From Blastococcus sp. HT6-4 (GTDB lineage Bacteria > Actinomycetota > Actinomycetes > Mycobacteriales > Geodermatophilaceae), in assembly GCF_039679125.1 (NCBI RefSeq), contig NZ_CP155551.1:3162001-3226000 (forward strand): DNA of 64,000 nt, given 5' to 3'. Positions 1 to 9,019 of the stretch are shown here, one piece after another; the stretch's first letter is position 1, and each line of letters opens with the position of its first letter. Below the pieces are notes generated by a model that worked only from the letters and a program-made list of their open reading frames with translations, did no database searches and had not been told where the DNA came from. Made by a program: the position numbers and the translations under genes.

Positions 1-414
1 GGCCTGGCCGGTGGCGCAGAAGGGGCACGCCATGCCGCAGCCGGCCTGGCTGGAGATGCACACCGTGGCCCGGTCGGGGTAGCGCATGAGGACGCTCTCG
101 ACCAGCGCGCCGTCGTGCAGCCGCCAGAGGGTCTTGCGGGTGCGGCCGTTGTCGGCGGTCTGGTGCCGCACGACCGTGAGCAGCCCCGGCAGCAGCGCCT
201 CGCGCAGGCTCTCGCGGGCGGCGACCGGGATGTCGGTCATCTGCGCCGGATCGGTGACGCCGCGGTAGAAGTGCCGGGCCAGCTGATCGGCCCGGAACGC
301 CGGCTGGCCGAGCTCGCTCACGGCCGCGCGGGCCTCCTCGCGGGTGAGGTCGGCGAGATGGCGGGGCGGCGTGCCGCGGCGGGGGGCGTCGAAGACCAGG
401 GGGAGGGCAGTCAT
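1..414 (-). CDS. rlmN: 23S rRNA (adenine2503-C2)-methyltransferase RlmN, 5' part
   Basis: This is the N-terminal 138 codons of a radical-SAM methyltransferase; the rest lies beyond the left edge. The ATG at 414-412 opens [14 protein letters not shown], followed by the RlmN helical N-domain ([18 protein letters not shown] and QLARHFYRG). Near the edge is the radical-SAM cluster motif region [13 protein letters not shown], whose three cysteines bind the 4Fe-4S cluster. RlmN methylates C2 of A2503 in 23S rRNA and also A37 in some tRNAs. Its place downstream of cdsA on the same strand matches the actinobacterial rpsB-tsf-pyrH-frr-cdsA-rlmN order. Confidence 0.95.
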   Translation of the reverse strand, partial: MTALPLVFDAPRRGTPPRHLADLTREEARAAVSELGQPAFRADQLARHFYRGVTDPAQMTDIPVAARESLREALLPGLLTVVRHQTADNGRTRKTLWRLHDGALVESVLMRYPDRATVCISSQAGCGMACPFCATGQA

Positions 415-446
415 GGCACGTCCATGCTCCCACTAGCCTGCGCCCG

Positions 447-1100
447 GTGGCGGACCGCGAGACAGACCTCACCCCTCCGGAGACCGTCCTCGACTCCGTC
501 GGGGTGGGCCCGTGGACCGGCCCGTGGCCGACCGACCCCCGGCTCGACCCCGAACTGCTCGAGCACGGTGACCGGCGCAACGTCGTGGACCGCTACCGGT
601 ACTGGACCGTGGAGGCGATCGTCGCCGACCTCGACACCCGCCGGCACCCCTTCCACGTGGCCATCGAGAACTGGCGGCACGACCTGAACATCGGCACGGT
701 CGTCCGGACGGCGAACGCCTTCCTGGCCCAGGGCGTGCACATCGTCGGCAAGCGACGGTGGAACCGGCGGGGCGCCATGGTCACCGACCGGTACCAGCAC
801 GTACGCCACCACGCCGAGGTGGCCGACCTGATCACGTGGGCCCGCGCGGAGGGCCTGCCCGTGCTGGCGGTGGACAACCTGCCCGGAGCCGAGGCCCTGG
901 AGACCGCGGCTCTCCCCCGTGCCTGCGTGCTGCTCTTCGGCCAGGAGGGGACCGGGCTCTCCGCAGAGGCGCGGGCAGCGGCCGACGGGCTGCTGTCGAT
1001 CGCCCAGTTCGGCTCGACCCGGTCGATCAACGCCGGGGTGGCCGCGGGCATCGCGATGCATGCCTGGATCAGGCAGCACGCCCGCCGGAACGGCGGCTGA
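447..1100 (+). CDS. TrmH/SpoU-family RNA 2'-O-ribose methyltransferase
   Basis: A 217-residue SPOUT methyltransferase starting at GTG 447. The three SpoU motifs are present: motif 1 around residues 81-90 (NIGTVVRTAN), motif 2 at 164-171 (FGQEGTGL), and motif 3 near 191-201 (TRSINAGVAAG), which form the knotted SAM site. It transfers a methyl group to a ribose 2'-OH of tRNA or rRNA; the exact target cannot be read from sequence. It is divergent from rlmN with a 32-bp gap, so both start from a compact shared promoter region, and it overlaps the convergent membrane-protein gene by 32 bp. Confidence 0.9.
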   Translation: MADRETDLTPPETVLDSVGVGPWTGPWPTDPRLDPELLEHGDRRNVVDRYRYWTVEAIVADLDTRRHPFHVAIENWRHDLNIGTVVRTANAFLAQGVHIVGKRRWNRRGAMVTDRYQHVRHHAEVADLITWARAEGLPVLAVDNLPGAEALETAALPRACVLLFGQEGTGLSAEARAAADGLLSIAQFGSTRSINAGVAAGIAMHAWIRQHARRNGG

Positions 1101-1473
1101 GGAGCCCCAGCAGGACGAGGACGACGAGGTCGACGGCCAGGAATCCCACCGCCTCGTTCTCGCCGTAGACCGTCAGCTTCACCAGGCTGAACGCGAGGTC
1201 GAGCAGCAGAACCGTGCCGAGGACGGGCAGGACCCAGCGGTCCCGGCCGAGCCGGACCGCGGTGAGCAGGAAGGCGATCGCCAGGGCGGCCGACCAGCCG
1301 GCGACGACCCAGTCGCCAGGGGTCTGCACCCCGCCCTGCTCCGTGGTGGCGAAGAAGGTGAAGTAGGCGGTCCCGTAGAGCTTGAACGCGCCGAACAGGG
1401 CGAGCACCCCGCGGGTGACGGTGAGCAGCCACGGACGGCGGGTCGTCGGGCGGTCGGGCGTGGTGGTGGACAT
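1069..1473 (-). CDS. Small four-helix membrane protein, unknown function
   Basis: 134 residues from the ATG at 1473 (MSTTTPDRPTTRR); an in-frame upstream ATG at 1545 would add an arginine-rich, non-conserved-looking leader. Four hydrophobic stretches are visible: VTRGVLALFGAFKLYG, VVAGWSAALAIAFLLTAV, WVLPVLGTVLLLDLAFS, and VGFLAVDLVVLVLLGLL. There is no catalytic motif. The 3' end overlaps the end of the convergent methyltransferase gene by 32 bp. I do not recognise the family. Confidence 0.75.
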   Translation of the reverse strand: MSTTTPDRPTTRRPWLLTVTRGVLALFGAFKLYGTAYFTFFATTEQGGVQTPGDWVVAGWSAALAIAFLLTAVRLGRDRWVLPVLGTVLLLDLAFSLVKLTVYGENEAVGFLAVDLVVLVLLGLLSRRSGGRAA

Positions 1474-1575
1474 GTGGGGCCTCCGGTCGGATCGCGCGGA
1501 CGGCGGGAACGGTAGGAGCGCCGACCGGCCGGCACATCGATCCACGGGCGGCCTGCGACGTCAGCCCACGGGCTG

Positions 1576-2766
1576 ATGGCAGACGGGCAGGACCGGCCTA
1601 CGCTGCCGCCCGTGGACCCGTCGAGGCTCCGTCCGGCACTGCCACCGTGGTCCGACGTCGTCCTCGCCGGCGCGTTCCTCGCCGTGTCGCTGGCCCAGGT
1701 GCTCGTCGAGCCGATCGCCGGCCCGGTGACCTCGGTCGTCGTCGCGGCCGGTTCCACGCTGCCGCTGGCGTGGCGTCGGACCGCACCCACGGCCGCCGCG
1801 TTCGCCGGCACCGCCATCTGGCTGGTCCCCACGCCACGGGGATTCCTCTTCCTGGGGTTCGTCGTGGCCGTGGTGCTCTTTTTCTCCGTCGGCGCGCACG
1901 CCCGGAGCCTCGGGCGGATCCTGCTCGTCACCGCCTTCGGTGCCACCGTCGGTGTCGCGGCGGTCCTGAGCGGCCCGCAGGACCCGCCGGTGGCGATCGG
2001 CGCGGTGCTGGCCGTGACGGCACCCGCCGCAGCCGGCCGGCTGGTCGCGCACGTCCGGGAGCAGAACGCCCGGCTCCACGAGCTGACGACCGAGCTGCTG
2101 CGGGAGCGCGCGGCCGCCGAGCGGGCGGCGATCGGCGAGGAGCGCTCGCGCATCGCCCGTGAGCTGCACGACGTCATCGGTCACGAGGTGACCGTCATCG
2201 CCCTGCAGGCCGACGCGGCCGCAGCGGCACTGGCGAAGGCCCCCGAGCGGGCGGGCGCCCCGGTCGAGGCGATCCGGCGGTCGGCCGCCGAGGCCCTGGC
2301 GGAGATGCGCCGCGTCGTCGTCATGCTCCGCACCGCAGAGGAGCAGGACCTGCACCCGCAACCCGGCCTGGACGACGTCCCTGCGCTCGTCGAACAGTCG
2401 CGCAACGCGGGGACCCGTGTGCACCTGACCCTCGAGCCCCCCGCACGGCCGGCGCACGCCAGCGTCGAGCTCGCCGCCTACCGGCTGGTCCAGGAGGCGC
2501 TGACCAACGCCCGCCGCCACGCACCGGGCGCACCGGTCGACGTGCGGGTCACCGGGGACGGCACCGCGGTGCTCGTGGAGGTGTCCAGCCGGCCCGCCAC
2601 CGCCGTGCCCTGCCCGCGGGAGAGCGTCGAGGGAACCGGCTTCGGACTGGTCGGGATGCGGGAACGGGTCCGGATGCTCGGCGGCCGGCTGGATGCCGGC
2701 CCGACGGAGGCAGGCGGCTACCTGCTCAGTGCCCGGCTGCCGCTCGAGCTGCCGGCACCACGGTGA
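1576..2766 (+). CDS. Two-component sensor histidine kinase, NarL/DesK type
   Basis: 396 residues. Several hydrophobic segments fill residues 20-150 and suggest a membrane sensor without a large extracytoplasmic domain. They are followed by a coiled dimerisation helix with the HisKA_3 H-box (ARELHDVIGHEV, phospho-acceptor His198) and a HATPase_c domain (N-box VQEALTNARRHA around Asn311; G-box GTGFGLVGMRERV). It autophosphorylates and passes phosphate to the response regulator encoded next, whose GTG start overlaps this stop (GTGA). The signal sensed is unknown. A start further in, such as GTG 1612, is possible. Confidence 0.92.
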   Translation: MADGQDRPTLPPVDPSRLRPALPPWSDVVLAGAFLAVSLAQVLVEPIAGPVTSVVVAAGSTLPLAWRRTAPTAAAFAGTAIWLVPTPRGFLFLGFVVAVVLFFSVGAHARSLGRILLVTAFGATVGVAAVLSGPQDPPVAIGAVLAVTAPAAAGRLVAHVREQNARLHELTTELLRERAAAERAAIGEERSRIARELHDVIGHEVTVIALQADAAAAALAKAPERAGAPVEAIRRSAAEALAEMRRVVVMLRTAEEQDLHPQPGLDDVPALVEQSRNAGTRVHLTLEPPARPAHASVELAAYRLVQEALTNARRHAPGAPVDVRVTGDGTAVLVEVSSRPATAVPCPRESVEGTGFGLVGMRERVRMLGGRLDAGPTEAGGYLLSARLPLELPAPR

Positions 2767-3422
2767 CCACCGTCGTGCTGGTCGACGACCAGCGGCTGGT
2801 GCGAGACGGCCTGCGGCTCATCCTGGAGTTGGCCGGCGTCCAGGTCCTCGGGGAGGCGGCCGACGGGGCGGCGGGCGTCCGCCTGGTCCTGGACCTGCGG
2901 CCGGACGTCGCGCTCATGGACCTGCGCATGCCGTCGATGGACGGCATCGAGGCCACCAGGCGCATCGTCGAGGCCGGCAGCCGCACGCGGGTGCTGGCCC
3001 TCACCACCTTCGAGGGCGAGGAGCTCACCTTCCGCGCTCTCCAGGCGGGTGCCGCCGGCTACCTGCTCAAGGACGCCGGAGGTGCCCGGCTCGTCGCCGC
3101 CGTGGAGGCCGCGGCCGCGGGCGAGCGGCCCATGGCTCCCGAGGTGGTGGCGCGCCTCGTCGCATCCTACGTCCGGCGCCCCCCGGGGCCGATCGCGGAC
3201 GCAGGGCGGTTGGACGCGCTCAGCGGGCGGGAACGCGACGTGCTGGCCCTCGTCGGGGCCGGCCGGTCCAACGCGGAGATCGCCGCGGAGCTGTTCATCT
3301 CGCCGGCGACGGTGAAGAGCCACGTGCGGCACATCCTCGCCAAGCTGGACCTGCGGGACCGGGCGCGCGCCATCGTGCTCGCCCACGAGTGCGGCCTGGT
3401 GGCCGACGGCGCGCCGCGCTGA
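2763..3422 (+). CDS. LuxR/NarL-family response regulator
   Basis: 219 residues, translationally coupled to the kinase by a 4-bp GTGA overlap. The receiver domain has the acidic pair Asp8-Asp9, phospho-acceptor Asp53 (ALMDLRMPSMDG) and conserved Lys103 (GYLLKD). The C-terminal LuxR-type helix-turn-helix (LSGRERDVLALVGAG through SPATVKSHVRHIL) spans roughly residues 153-200. It is expected to bind DNA as a dimer after phosphorylation by the partner kinase. Targets are unknown. Confidence 0.93.
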   Translation: MTTVVLVDDQRLVRDGLRLILELAGVQVLGEAADGAAGVRLVLDLRPDVALMDLRMPSMDGIEATRRIVEAGSRTRVLALTTFEGEELTFRALQAGAAGYLLKDAGGARLVAAVEAAAAGERPMAPEVVARLVASYVRRPPGPIADAGRLDALSGRERDVLALVGAGRSNAEIAAELFISPATVKSHVRHILAKLDLRDRARAIVLAHECGLVADGAPR

Positions 3423-3445
3423 CCGGCGCCTGACAGGCTGGCCTC

Positions 3446-4216
3446 ATGAGTCGCCTCGCGGACGTCGACCTGAGCCGATCCCTCTCCAAGAAGGAGGGCA
3501 AGACGCAGCTGAAGGAGGCCCAGGAGCGGCTGGTCCACCTGCGCCTGCTGCTGGGCGGGCAGATCGGTCCCGGCGAGCTGGGCCCGCCGCTCCTGGTCCT
3601 GTTCGAGGGGTGGGACGCCTCGGGGAAGGGGGGTGCGATCCAGCGGCTGGTCGGCGAGCTCGACCCCCGGCACGTGCGGGTCGCCCAGTTCGCCGCCCCC
3701 ACCCGCGACGAGAAGCGGCACCACTTCCTGTGGCGCTTCTGGCCGGTGCTGCCCGGCTGGGGCGGCATGGCGGTGCTCGACCGGTCCTGGTACGGCCGCG
3801 TGCTGGTCGAACGGGTCGAGGGTTTCGCCGAGGAGCACGCGTGGCGGCGGGCGTACCAGGAGATCGTCGACCTCGAGACGTCCCTGGCCGCCGAGGGCAC
3901 CGTGCTGGTGAAGTTCTGGCTGCACGTCTCCCCCGAGGAGCAGCTGCACCGCTTCGAGAGCCGCCGCGCCGATCCGTACAAGGCCTGGAAGCTCACCGAC
4001 GAGGACTGGCGGAACCGGGAGAAGCGCCCCGAGTACGAGGCGGCGGTCGAGGAGATGCTCGAGCGCACCGACACCTCCGTCGCGCCGTGGCACGTGATCC
4101 CCGCCGACGACAAGCGGTGGGCCCGGGTGGCCGTCGTCCGGACGGTCTGCGAGGCGGTCGAAGCGGCGCTGCACGCCCGGGGCATCGACCCCGACCCGCC
4201 GCTCTCCGGCGACTGA
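3446..4216 (+). CDS. Polyphosphate kinase 2 family protein
   Basis: 256 residues with the PPK2 fold signature: Walker A region EGWDASGKGG (residues 54-63), a lid segment rich in Arg and His, and the Walker B-like LDRSWYGR at 111-118. PPK2 enzymes transfer phosphate between polyphosphate and nucleotides; whether this one prefers NDP or NMP substrates cannot be told from sequence. It starts 24 bp after the response regulator on the same strand, so it may be co-transcribed. Confidence 0.9.
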   Translation: MSRLADVDLSRSLSKKEGKTQLKEAQERLVHLRLLLGGQIGPGELGPPLLVLFEGWDASGKGGAIQRLVGELDPRHVRVAQFAAPTRDEKRHHFLWRFWPVLPGWGGMAVLDRSWYGRVLVERVEGFAEEHAWRRAYQEIVDLETSLAAEGTVLVKFWLHVSPEEQLHRFESRRADPYKAWKLTDEDWRNREKRPEYEAAVEEMLERTDTSVAPWHVIPADDKRWARVAVVRTVCEAVEAALHARGIDPDPPLSGD

Positions 4217-4264
4217 CCTCGGATCCGCACGGACCCCTGGGCGCCCGCCCGGCAGGATCGCAGG

Positions 4265-5362
4265 GTGAGCGCCGACGTCCTCGTGCACCTGGTCGAGCCG
4301 GCGCGGTGGCGCGCCGCCCTGGGGCAGGGAGCGATCCGGCCGGGCCCGGACGGGTTCGTCCACCTCTCGACGCCGGAGCAGGTGCACCTGCCCGCCCGGC
4401 GGCTGTTCCCCGGCCGGCGCGACCTCGCGCTGCTCGTCGTCGACCCGACCCGGCTGGCCGATCCCGTGCGGTTCGAGCCCGGGCACCCCGACGACCCCGC
4501 CGGTCTCCTCTTCCCCCACCTCTACGGCCCGCTGCCGACCACCGCTGTCGTCGCGGTCGTCCCGTACCGCCCACCGGCGCCCGTCGTGCTGCCCGCGCCC
4601 GGGGACGTCCTGGGCCGGGCGCTGGCCTTCTCCGCGTCTCTGCCGGTCCGGCGGGCGGTGGGCGTGGTCGACGTGCCGGGCGGCGTGGCCGTTCTGGATC
4701 CCGACTTCCCGGACTCCCGCGACAACAACCGGCTGCTGCTGACCGAGCCCGTGGACGCCGCCACGGTCGACGCAGCCACCGCCGAGGTGGCCCGCGACGC
4801 CCGGTGGCCGCACCGGACGGCGTCGCTGCTCTGGCCGGGCGCGGCCTCGGTCGCCGGGGAGCTGGCCGCCCAGGGGTGGGAGGTCGAGGAACTGCTGGTC
4901 ATGGTGCGGCCGGCCGGCCGGCTGACCGGTGGCGAGCGCGCCGAGGTGGTGGGGCAGCGCGAGGTGCACGTTCTGTGGGAGCGCTCGTGGCGGGCGGGGC
5001 TGCCGGAGACCGGGCCGCAGCTGGACCGGGTGGTGGCCCAGCTGATCGGCCGGGAACGGCTCAACGACCGGGTGGTGGCGGTGACCGACGTCGTGGTCCG
5101 GGAGGAGGGGCGGGTGGTGGCGGGCGGTCAGCTGCGCGTCGACGGCGCGACCGCAGCCGTGGAGTCGGTGATGACCGATCCCGGCGTACGCGGCCGCGGG
5201 TACGCCGACGCCGTCCTCGCCCGGTGCCTGGACCTGGCCACCGACGCCGGTTGCGACCTCGTCGTCCTGGAAGCGGCTGCCGACGACTGGCCGCGGCACT
5301 GGTACGCCCGGCGGGGATTCGAGACGGTGGGCACGACGTGGCTGGTGGACCGCCCGGCGTGA
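4265..5362 (+). CDS. DUF952 domain fused to a GNAT acetyltransferase
   Basis: 365 residues from GTG 4265. Residues 1-105 are a DUF952-type domain (VLVHLVEPARW, GFVHLSTPEQV, LLFPHLYGPLP). The C-terminal part (about 230-365) is a GNAT fold with the acetyl-CoA motif GVRGRGYADAVL and the terminal helix-strand pair WPRHWYARRGFETVG. The middle (about 105-230) also looks like a degenerate GNAT half. The substrate is unknown. It converges on cdsA with one base between the two stops. Confidence 0.85.
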   Translation: MSADVLVHLVEPARWRAALGQGAIRPGPDGFVHLSTPEQVHLPARRLFPGRRDLALLVVDPTRLADPVRFEPGHPDDPAGLLFPHLYGPLPTTAVVAVVPYRPPAPVVLPAPGDVLGRALAFSASLPVRRAVGVVDVPGGVAVLDPDFPDSRDNNRLLLTEPVDAATVDAATAEVARDARWPHRTASLLWPGAASVAGELAAQGWEVEELLVMVRPAGRLTGGERAEVVGQREVHVLWERSWRAGLPETGPQLDRVVAQLIGRERLNDRVVAVTDVVVREEGRVVAGGQLRVDGATAAVESVMTDPGVRGRGYADAVLARCLDLATDAGCDLVVLEAAADDWPRHWYARRGFETVGTTWLVDRPA

Positions 5363-5363
5363 G

Positions 5364-6521
5364 TCAGACGGGCGCGAACACCGTCAGCAGCAGGTAGGCC
5401 GCGGCAGCCGAGGGCAGCAGGGAGTCCAGCCGGTCCATGATCCCGCCGTGGCCGGGCAGCAGGTCGCCCATGTCCTTGATGCCCAGGTCGCGCTTGATGA
5501 GCGATTCGGCGAGATCGCCCACCGTCGAGGAGACCGCGATGGCCGCGCCGAAGATCAGCCCACCCCACCAGGGCGCGTCCAGGGCGAGGACCAGGATCGG
5601 GGTCGCCACGAGCACGCAGGCCAGCACCGACCCCGCCATCCCCTCCCACGACTTCTTGGGGCTGATGGACGGCGCCATCGCGTGCTTGCCGAACATGACC
5701 CCGGCCGCGTAACCGCCGACGTCGCTGGCGATGACGGTGGCGATGAACGCCAGCACCCGCGCCGCGCCGTCGTCGGGGACGAGCAGCAGGACGGCGAAGC
5801 CGGCCAGCAGCGGCACGTAGAGGGCCACGAGGACACCGGCGGCGGCGTCCCTGCGGTAGCCGACCGGGCCGCCGGCCAGCCGCCACACCAGGACGGCGAG
5901 CGCGGTCAGCAGGAAGCCGGTGACCAGGCCGGTGGGGCCCCGCGTCCACGCGAGGACCTCCATGGCCAGCGCCCCGACGAGCAGCGGCACCAGCGGCGCG
6001 GAGAAGCCCCCGGCACGCAGCGCCCGGGTCAGCTCGACGACCGCCACCAGGATCGCGGCCACGAGCACGCCGAGGAAGGCCGGGCGCCACACCAGGAGCG
6101 ACGCCACGATCACCGCCACGAGGCTCACGCCCACACCGATGGCGGCGCGCAGGTTCCGCCCCGCGCGGCTCACCGGCTGCTCGGTCGTGGGGAGCTGGTC
6201 CATCTCCTCGGGCGCCGACATCGCCGTCGAGGTGGCGGCGTCGTCGGGCACGGGGAAGGCAGCCGTGTCGTCCGGCGCGGGGCTGTCGTCCGGCGCGGGG
6301 CTGTCGTCCGGCGCGGGGCTGTCGTCCGGCGCGGGGCTGTCGTCCGGCACGGGCACCGGCGGGCGCGGCGGGAACGGTGGGACCGGGCGGGATGCCGTGA
6401 CGGGCACCGGCCCCGTGTCGCCGTCGCGCCGCGGGGCGGCGGGCCCGCGATCGCCGACCCGCGGGAACGGCTCGGCACCCGGGCGCAGCGAGCCCGGGCG
6501 GTCGGCGGAGGGAGGGGTCAT
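5364..6521 (-). CDS. cdsA: Phosphatidate cytidylyltransferase
   Basis: 385 residues. The enzyme makes CDP-diacylglycerol from CTP and phosphatidate in the inner membrane. Multiple transmembrane segments follow residue 125. The CDS signature is clear near the C-terminus (SLIKRDLGIKDMGD, then GHGGIMDRLDSLLP), preceded by SPKKSWEGMAGS. The N-terminal 115 residues are a proline- and aspartate-rich hydrophilic extension with a tandem SPAPDD repeat, longer than in most homologues. It starts 22 bp after frr in the rpsB-tsf-pyrH-frr-cdsA run. Confidence 0.96.
   Translation of the reverse strand: MTPPSADRPGSLRPGAEPFPRVGDRGPAAPRRDGDTGPVPVTASRPVPPFPPRPPVPVPDDSPAPDDSPAPDDSPAPDDSPAPDDTAAFPVPDDAATSTAMSAPEEMDQLPTTEQPVSRAGRNLRAAIGVGVSLVAVIVASLLVWRPAFLGVLVAAILVAVVELTRALRAGGFSAPLVPLLVGALAMEVLAWTRGPTGLVTGFLLTALAVLVWRLAGGPVGYRRDAAAGVLVALYVPLLAGFAVLLLVPDDGAARVLAFIATVIASDVGGYAAGVMFGKHAMAPSISPKKSWEGMAGSVLACVLVATPILVLALDAPWWGGLIFGAAIAVSSTVGDLAESLIKRDLGIKDMGDLLPGHGGIMDRLDSLLPSAAAAYLLLTVFAPV
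6267..6356. repeat. 18-bp tandem repeat inside cdsA
   Basis: Four exact copies of an 18-bp unit (GTCGTCCGGCGCGGGGCT on the plus strand) plus a degenerate fifth, coding SPAPDD repeats in the cytosolic N-terminal extension of CdsA. Copy number can change by slippage without breaking the frame. Confidence 0.95.
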
Positions 6522-6543
6522 GGACGTGGCGGCGGCGCGGAGG

Positions 6544-7101
6544 TCAGACCTCGAGCAGCTCGCTCTCCTTGTTCTTCACCGCGTCATCGATGGCCTGGGT
6601 GTGCTTGGCGGTGAGGTCGTCGAGCTCCTTCTCCGCGCGGCGCACGTCGTCCTCACCGGCCTCGCCGTCCTTGACGATGCGGTCGAGCTCTTCCTTCGAC
6701 CGCCGCCGGATGTTGCGGATGGCGACCTTGGCGTCCTCGCCCTTGGACCGCGCCATCTTCACCAGGTCGCGGCGGCGCTCCTCGGTGAGCTGCGGGAACA
6801 CCACCCGCAGGAGCTGGCCGTCGTTGGTCGGGTTCACACCCAGGTCGCTGTCGCGGATGGCCTTCTCGATGGCGGACATCTGACTGGTGTCGTAGGGCTT
6901 GATGACCGCCATGCGCGCCTCGGGCACCGTGATCGACGCCATCTGCGGCACCGGGGTGGGCGCCCCGTAGTAGTCCACGACGATCTTGTTGAACATCGAG
7001 GGGGCGGCCCGCCCGGTGCGGACCGAGCCCAGGTCCTCGCGCGCGACCGAGAGTGCCTTGTCCATCCGGTCCTCGGCGTCGAGCAGGGTGTCGTCGATCA
7101 C
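6544..7101 (-). CDS. frr: Ribosome recycling factor
   Basis: 185 residues, the standard RRF length. Family hallmarks are present: the N-terminal helix [31 protein letters not shown], the proline-rich hinge around YYGAPTPV, and the C-terminal [14 protein letters not shown] with a long heptad helix. It splits post-termination ribosomes with EF-G. It lies between pyrH and cdsA, as is usual in actinobacteria. Confidence 0.98.
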   Translation of the reverse strand: MIDDTLLDAEDRMDKALSVAREDLGSVRTGRAAPSMFNKIVVDYYGAPTPVPQMASITVPEARMAVIKPYDTSQMSAIEKAIRDSDLGVNPTNDGQLLRVVFPQLTEERRRDLVKMARSKGEDAKVAIRNIRRRSKEELDRIVKDGEAGEDDVRRAEKELDDLTAKHTQAIDDAVKNKESELLEV

Positions 7102-7185
7102 GGGGTGTCCCTCCTGCGGCCTCGCTCCCCACGCTGGGGAGCTCGTCGGGCCGTCGTCCTCGTCGTTGCGCCGCCAGCCGGTCGG

Positions 7186-8004
7186 TCAGGCCGGCTGACT
7201 GATCAGCGTGCCGATCCTCTCACCTGCGGTGGCGCGGGCGATGTTGCCGTCGCGGAGCAGGTTGAACACGACGATCGGCATGCGGTTGTCCATGCAGAGG
7301 CTGATCGCGGTCGCGTCGGCCACCTTCAGCTGCTTGGCCAGCACGGTGCCGTAGTCCAGGTCCTCGTACATGACGGCCGAGGCGTTGGTGCGCGGGTCGT
7401 CGTCGTAGACGCCGTCGACACCGTTCTTGCCCATGAGCAGCACCTGGCACTCGATCTCCAGCGCGCGCTGGGCGGCCACGGTGTCGGTGGAGAAGTACGG
7501 CATGCCGGCGCCGGCGCCGAAGATGACCAGCCGCCCCTTCTCGAGGTGCCGGATGGCCTTGCGCGGGATGTAGGGCTCGGCCACCTGGCCCATGGTGATC
7601 GCCGACTGCACGCGGGTCTCCAGACCCGCCTTCTCGCAGAAGTCCTGCAGCGCCAGGCAGTTCATGACCGTGCCCAGCATGCCCATGTAGTCGGCCTTGG
7701 TGCGGTCCATGCCGGCCTGGGAGAGCTCCGCGCCGCGGAAGAAGTTGCCACCGCCCATGACGACGGCGATCTGCGTGCCCTTCGCGACGACCTCGGCGAG
7801 CTGCTCGGCGATACCCTTGACGATGCCGGCGTCGACGCCGACCTTGCCACCGCCGAAGGACTCACCCGAGAGCTTGAGCAGCACGCGCTGGTAGCCGTTG
7901 CCGTCGGCGGGCTGGAAGGCGGTGGGGGCGGAGAGCGGCGCGGTGATGTCGGTCAACGAGTCATCCCTGGAGTCGTGGGTCGATGGAGTGTGATCCTGCC
8001 GCAT
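7186..8004 (-). CDS. pyrH: Uridylate kinase
   Basis: UMP kinase of the amino-acid-kinase fold (UMP + ATP to UDP + ADP), hexameric, regulated by GTP and UTP in known members. Motifs: [40 protein letters not shown], the nucleotide site [13 protein letters not shown], and [15 protein letters not shown]. The start is uncertain. ATG 8004 (MRQDHTPS) gives 272 residues with a loose 35-residue leader. TTG 7956, eight bases after AGGGA, gives 256 residues, nearer the family norm. Confidence 0.95.
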   Translation of the reverse strand: MRQDHTPSTHDSRDDSLTDITAPLSAPTAFQPADGNGYQRVLLKLSGESFGGGKVGVDAGIVKGIAEQLAEVVAKGTQIAVVMGGGNFFRGAELSQAGMDRTKADYMGMLGTVMNCLALQDFCEKAGLETRVQSAITMGQVAEPYIPRKAIRHLEKGRLVIFGAGAGMPYFSTDTVAAQRALEIECQVLLMGKNGVDGVYDDDPRTNASAVMYEDLDYGTVLAKQLKVADATAISLCMDNRMPIVVFNLLRDGNIARATAGERIGTLISQPA

Positions 8005-8056
8005 CGCGGGGCCCGGCTCCTGCCGAGCGCCGCTCCGCGCGCAGGCGCGGACAGAC

Positions 8057-8092
8057 GACCGGCCCCGTCCCACGAGGGGAACGGGGCCGGTC
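8057..8092 (-). terminator. Hairpin after tsf
   Basis: A 12-bp perfect inverted repeat (GACCGGCCCCGT/ACGGGGCCGGTC) with a 12-base spacer lies 19 bp after the tsf stop and before pyrH. It has the form of a terminator or attenuator without a T-tract, common in high-GC actinobacteria. Confidence 0.75.
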
Positions 8093-8110
8093 ATCGGTAC
8101 CGGATGCGGC

Positions 8111-8926
8111 TCAGGCCTGGCCGACCTCGAAGCGCGCGAAGCGCTCCACGGTCAGGCCGGCCTCGTCGACGATCTGCTTGACCGTGCGCTTGGGCTCGGT
8201 GATCGACGGCTGCTCGAGGAGGACGAAGTCCTTGTAGTAGGCGTTGACCCGACCCTCGACGATCTTGCTGATCGCCTGCTCGGGCTTGCCCTCCTCCTTG
8301 GCGGTCTGCTCCGCGACGCGGCGCTCGGTCTCGACCGCCTCGGCCGGGACCTCCTCGCGGGTGAGGTAGCGCGGCCGCGCGGCGGCGATGTGCATCGCCA
8401 GGCTGCGGGCGGCGTCCTCGCTGCCACCGGAGTACTGCACGGCGACGCCGATGGCCGGCGGCAGGTCGGTGGCCCGCTTGTGCAGGTAGACCGCGGTGGT
8501 GCCGTCGAAGGCGACGAACCGCGAGAGGACCAGCTTCTCGCCGATGCGGGCGGACTCGCCCTCGACGAGCTTCTCGACGGTCTGCCCGTCGACCTCGGTG
8601 CTCAGCAGCGCGGCGGCGTCGGCCGCCTTGTGCTCCAGGCCGATGGCGAGCAGCCGCTCGGCGAGGGCGACGAAGTCGGCGTTCTTGGCGACGAAGTCGG
8701 TCTCGCAGTCGAGCTCGAGCAGTGCGCCGTCCCTGCTGACGACGATGCCGTTGGTCGTCGAGCGCTCCAGGCGCTTGCCGACGTCCTTGGCGCCCTTGAC
8801 CCGGAGCAGCTCGACGGCCTTGTCGTACTCGCCGTCGGCCTCGGTCAGGGCCTTCTTGGCGTCCATCATGCCGGCGCCGGTGGCGTCCCGGAGACGCTTG
8901 ACGTCGGCTGCGGTGAAGGCAGGCAT
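8111..8926 (-). CDS. tsf: Translation elongation factor Ts
   Basis: 271 residues. The N-terminal UBA-like domain is typical ([19 protein letters not shown]), followed by the EF-Tu interaction signature ([13 protein letters not shown]). It exchanges GDP for GTP on EF-Tu. It lies between rpsB and pyrH, each junction marked by a strong hairpin. Confidence 0.98.
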   Translation of the reverse strand: MPAFTAADVKRLRDATGAGMMDAKKALTEADGEYDKAVELLRVKGAKDVGKRLERSTTNGIVVSRDGALLELDCETDFVAKNADFVALAERLLAIGLEHKAADAAALLSTEVDGQTVEKLVEGESARIGEKLVLSRFVAFDGTTAVYLHKRATDLPPAIGVAVQYSGGSEDAARSLAMHIAAARPRYLTREEVPAEAVETERRVAEQTAKEEGKPEQAISKIVEGRVNAYYKDFVLLEQPSITEPKRTVKQIVDEAGLTVERFARFEVGQA

Positions 8927-8975
8927 GTCTCTTCCCTCTGGTCGGGTGGTGCTTGCTGTGGAACGGCCGCGCGGC

Positions 8976-9013
8976 GGCGCCGTCCTCCCGCCGGTCAGCG
9001 GGAGGACGGCGCC
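8976..9013 (-). terminator. Strong hairpin between rpsB and tsf
   Basis: A 16-bp perfect inverted repeat with a 6-base loop starts 6 bp after the rpsB stop. It probably terminates or attenuates part of the rpsB transcript, tuning S2 relative to EF-Ts. Confidence 0.8.
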
Positions 9014-9019
9014 GATCCG

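Noticed and set aside
3167-5299. 710-codon minus-strand frame over the PPK2 and DUF952-GNAT genes
   Set aside because: Antisense of genes with clear family motifs; composition is low-complexity.
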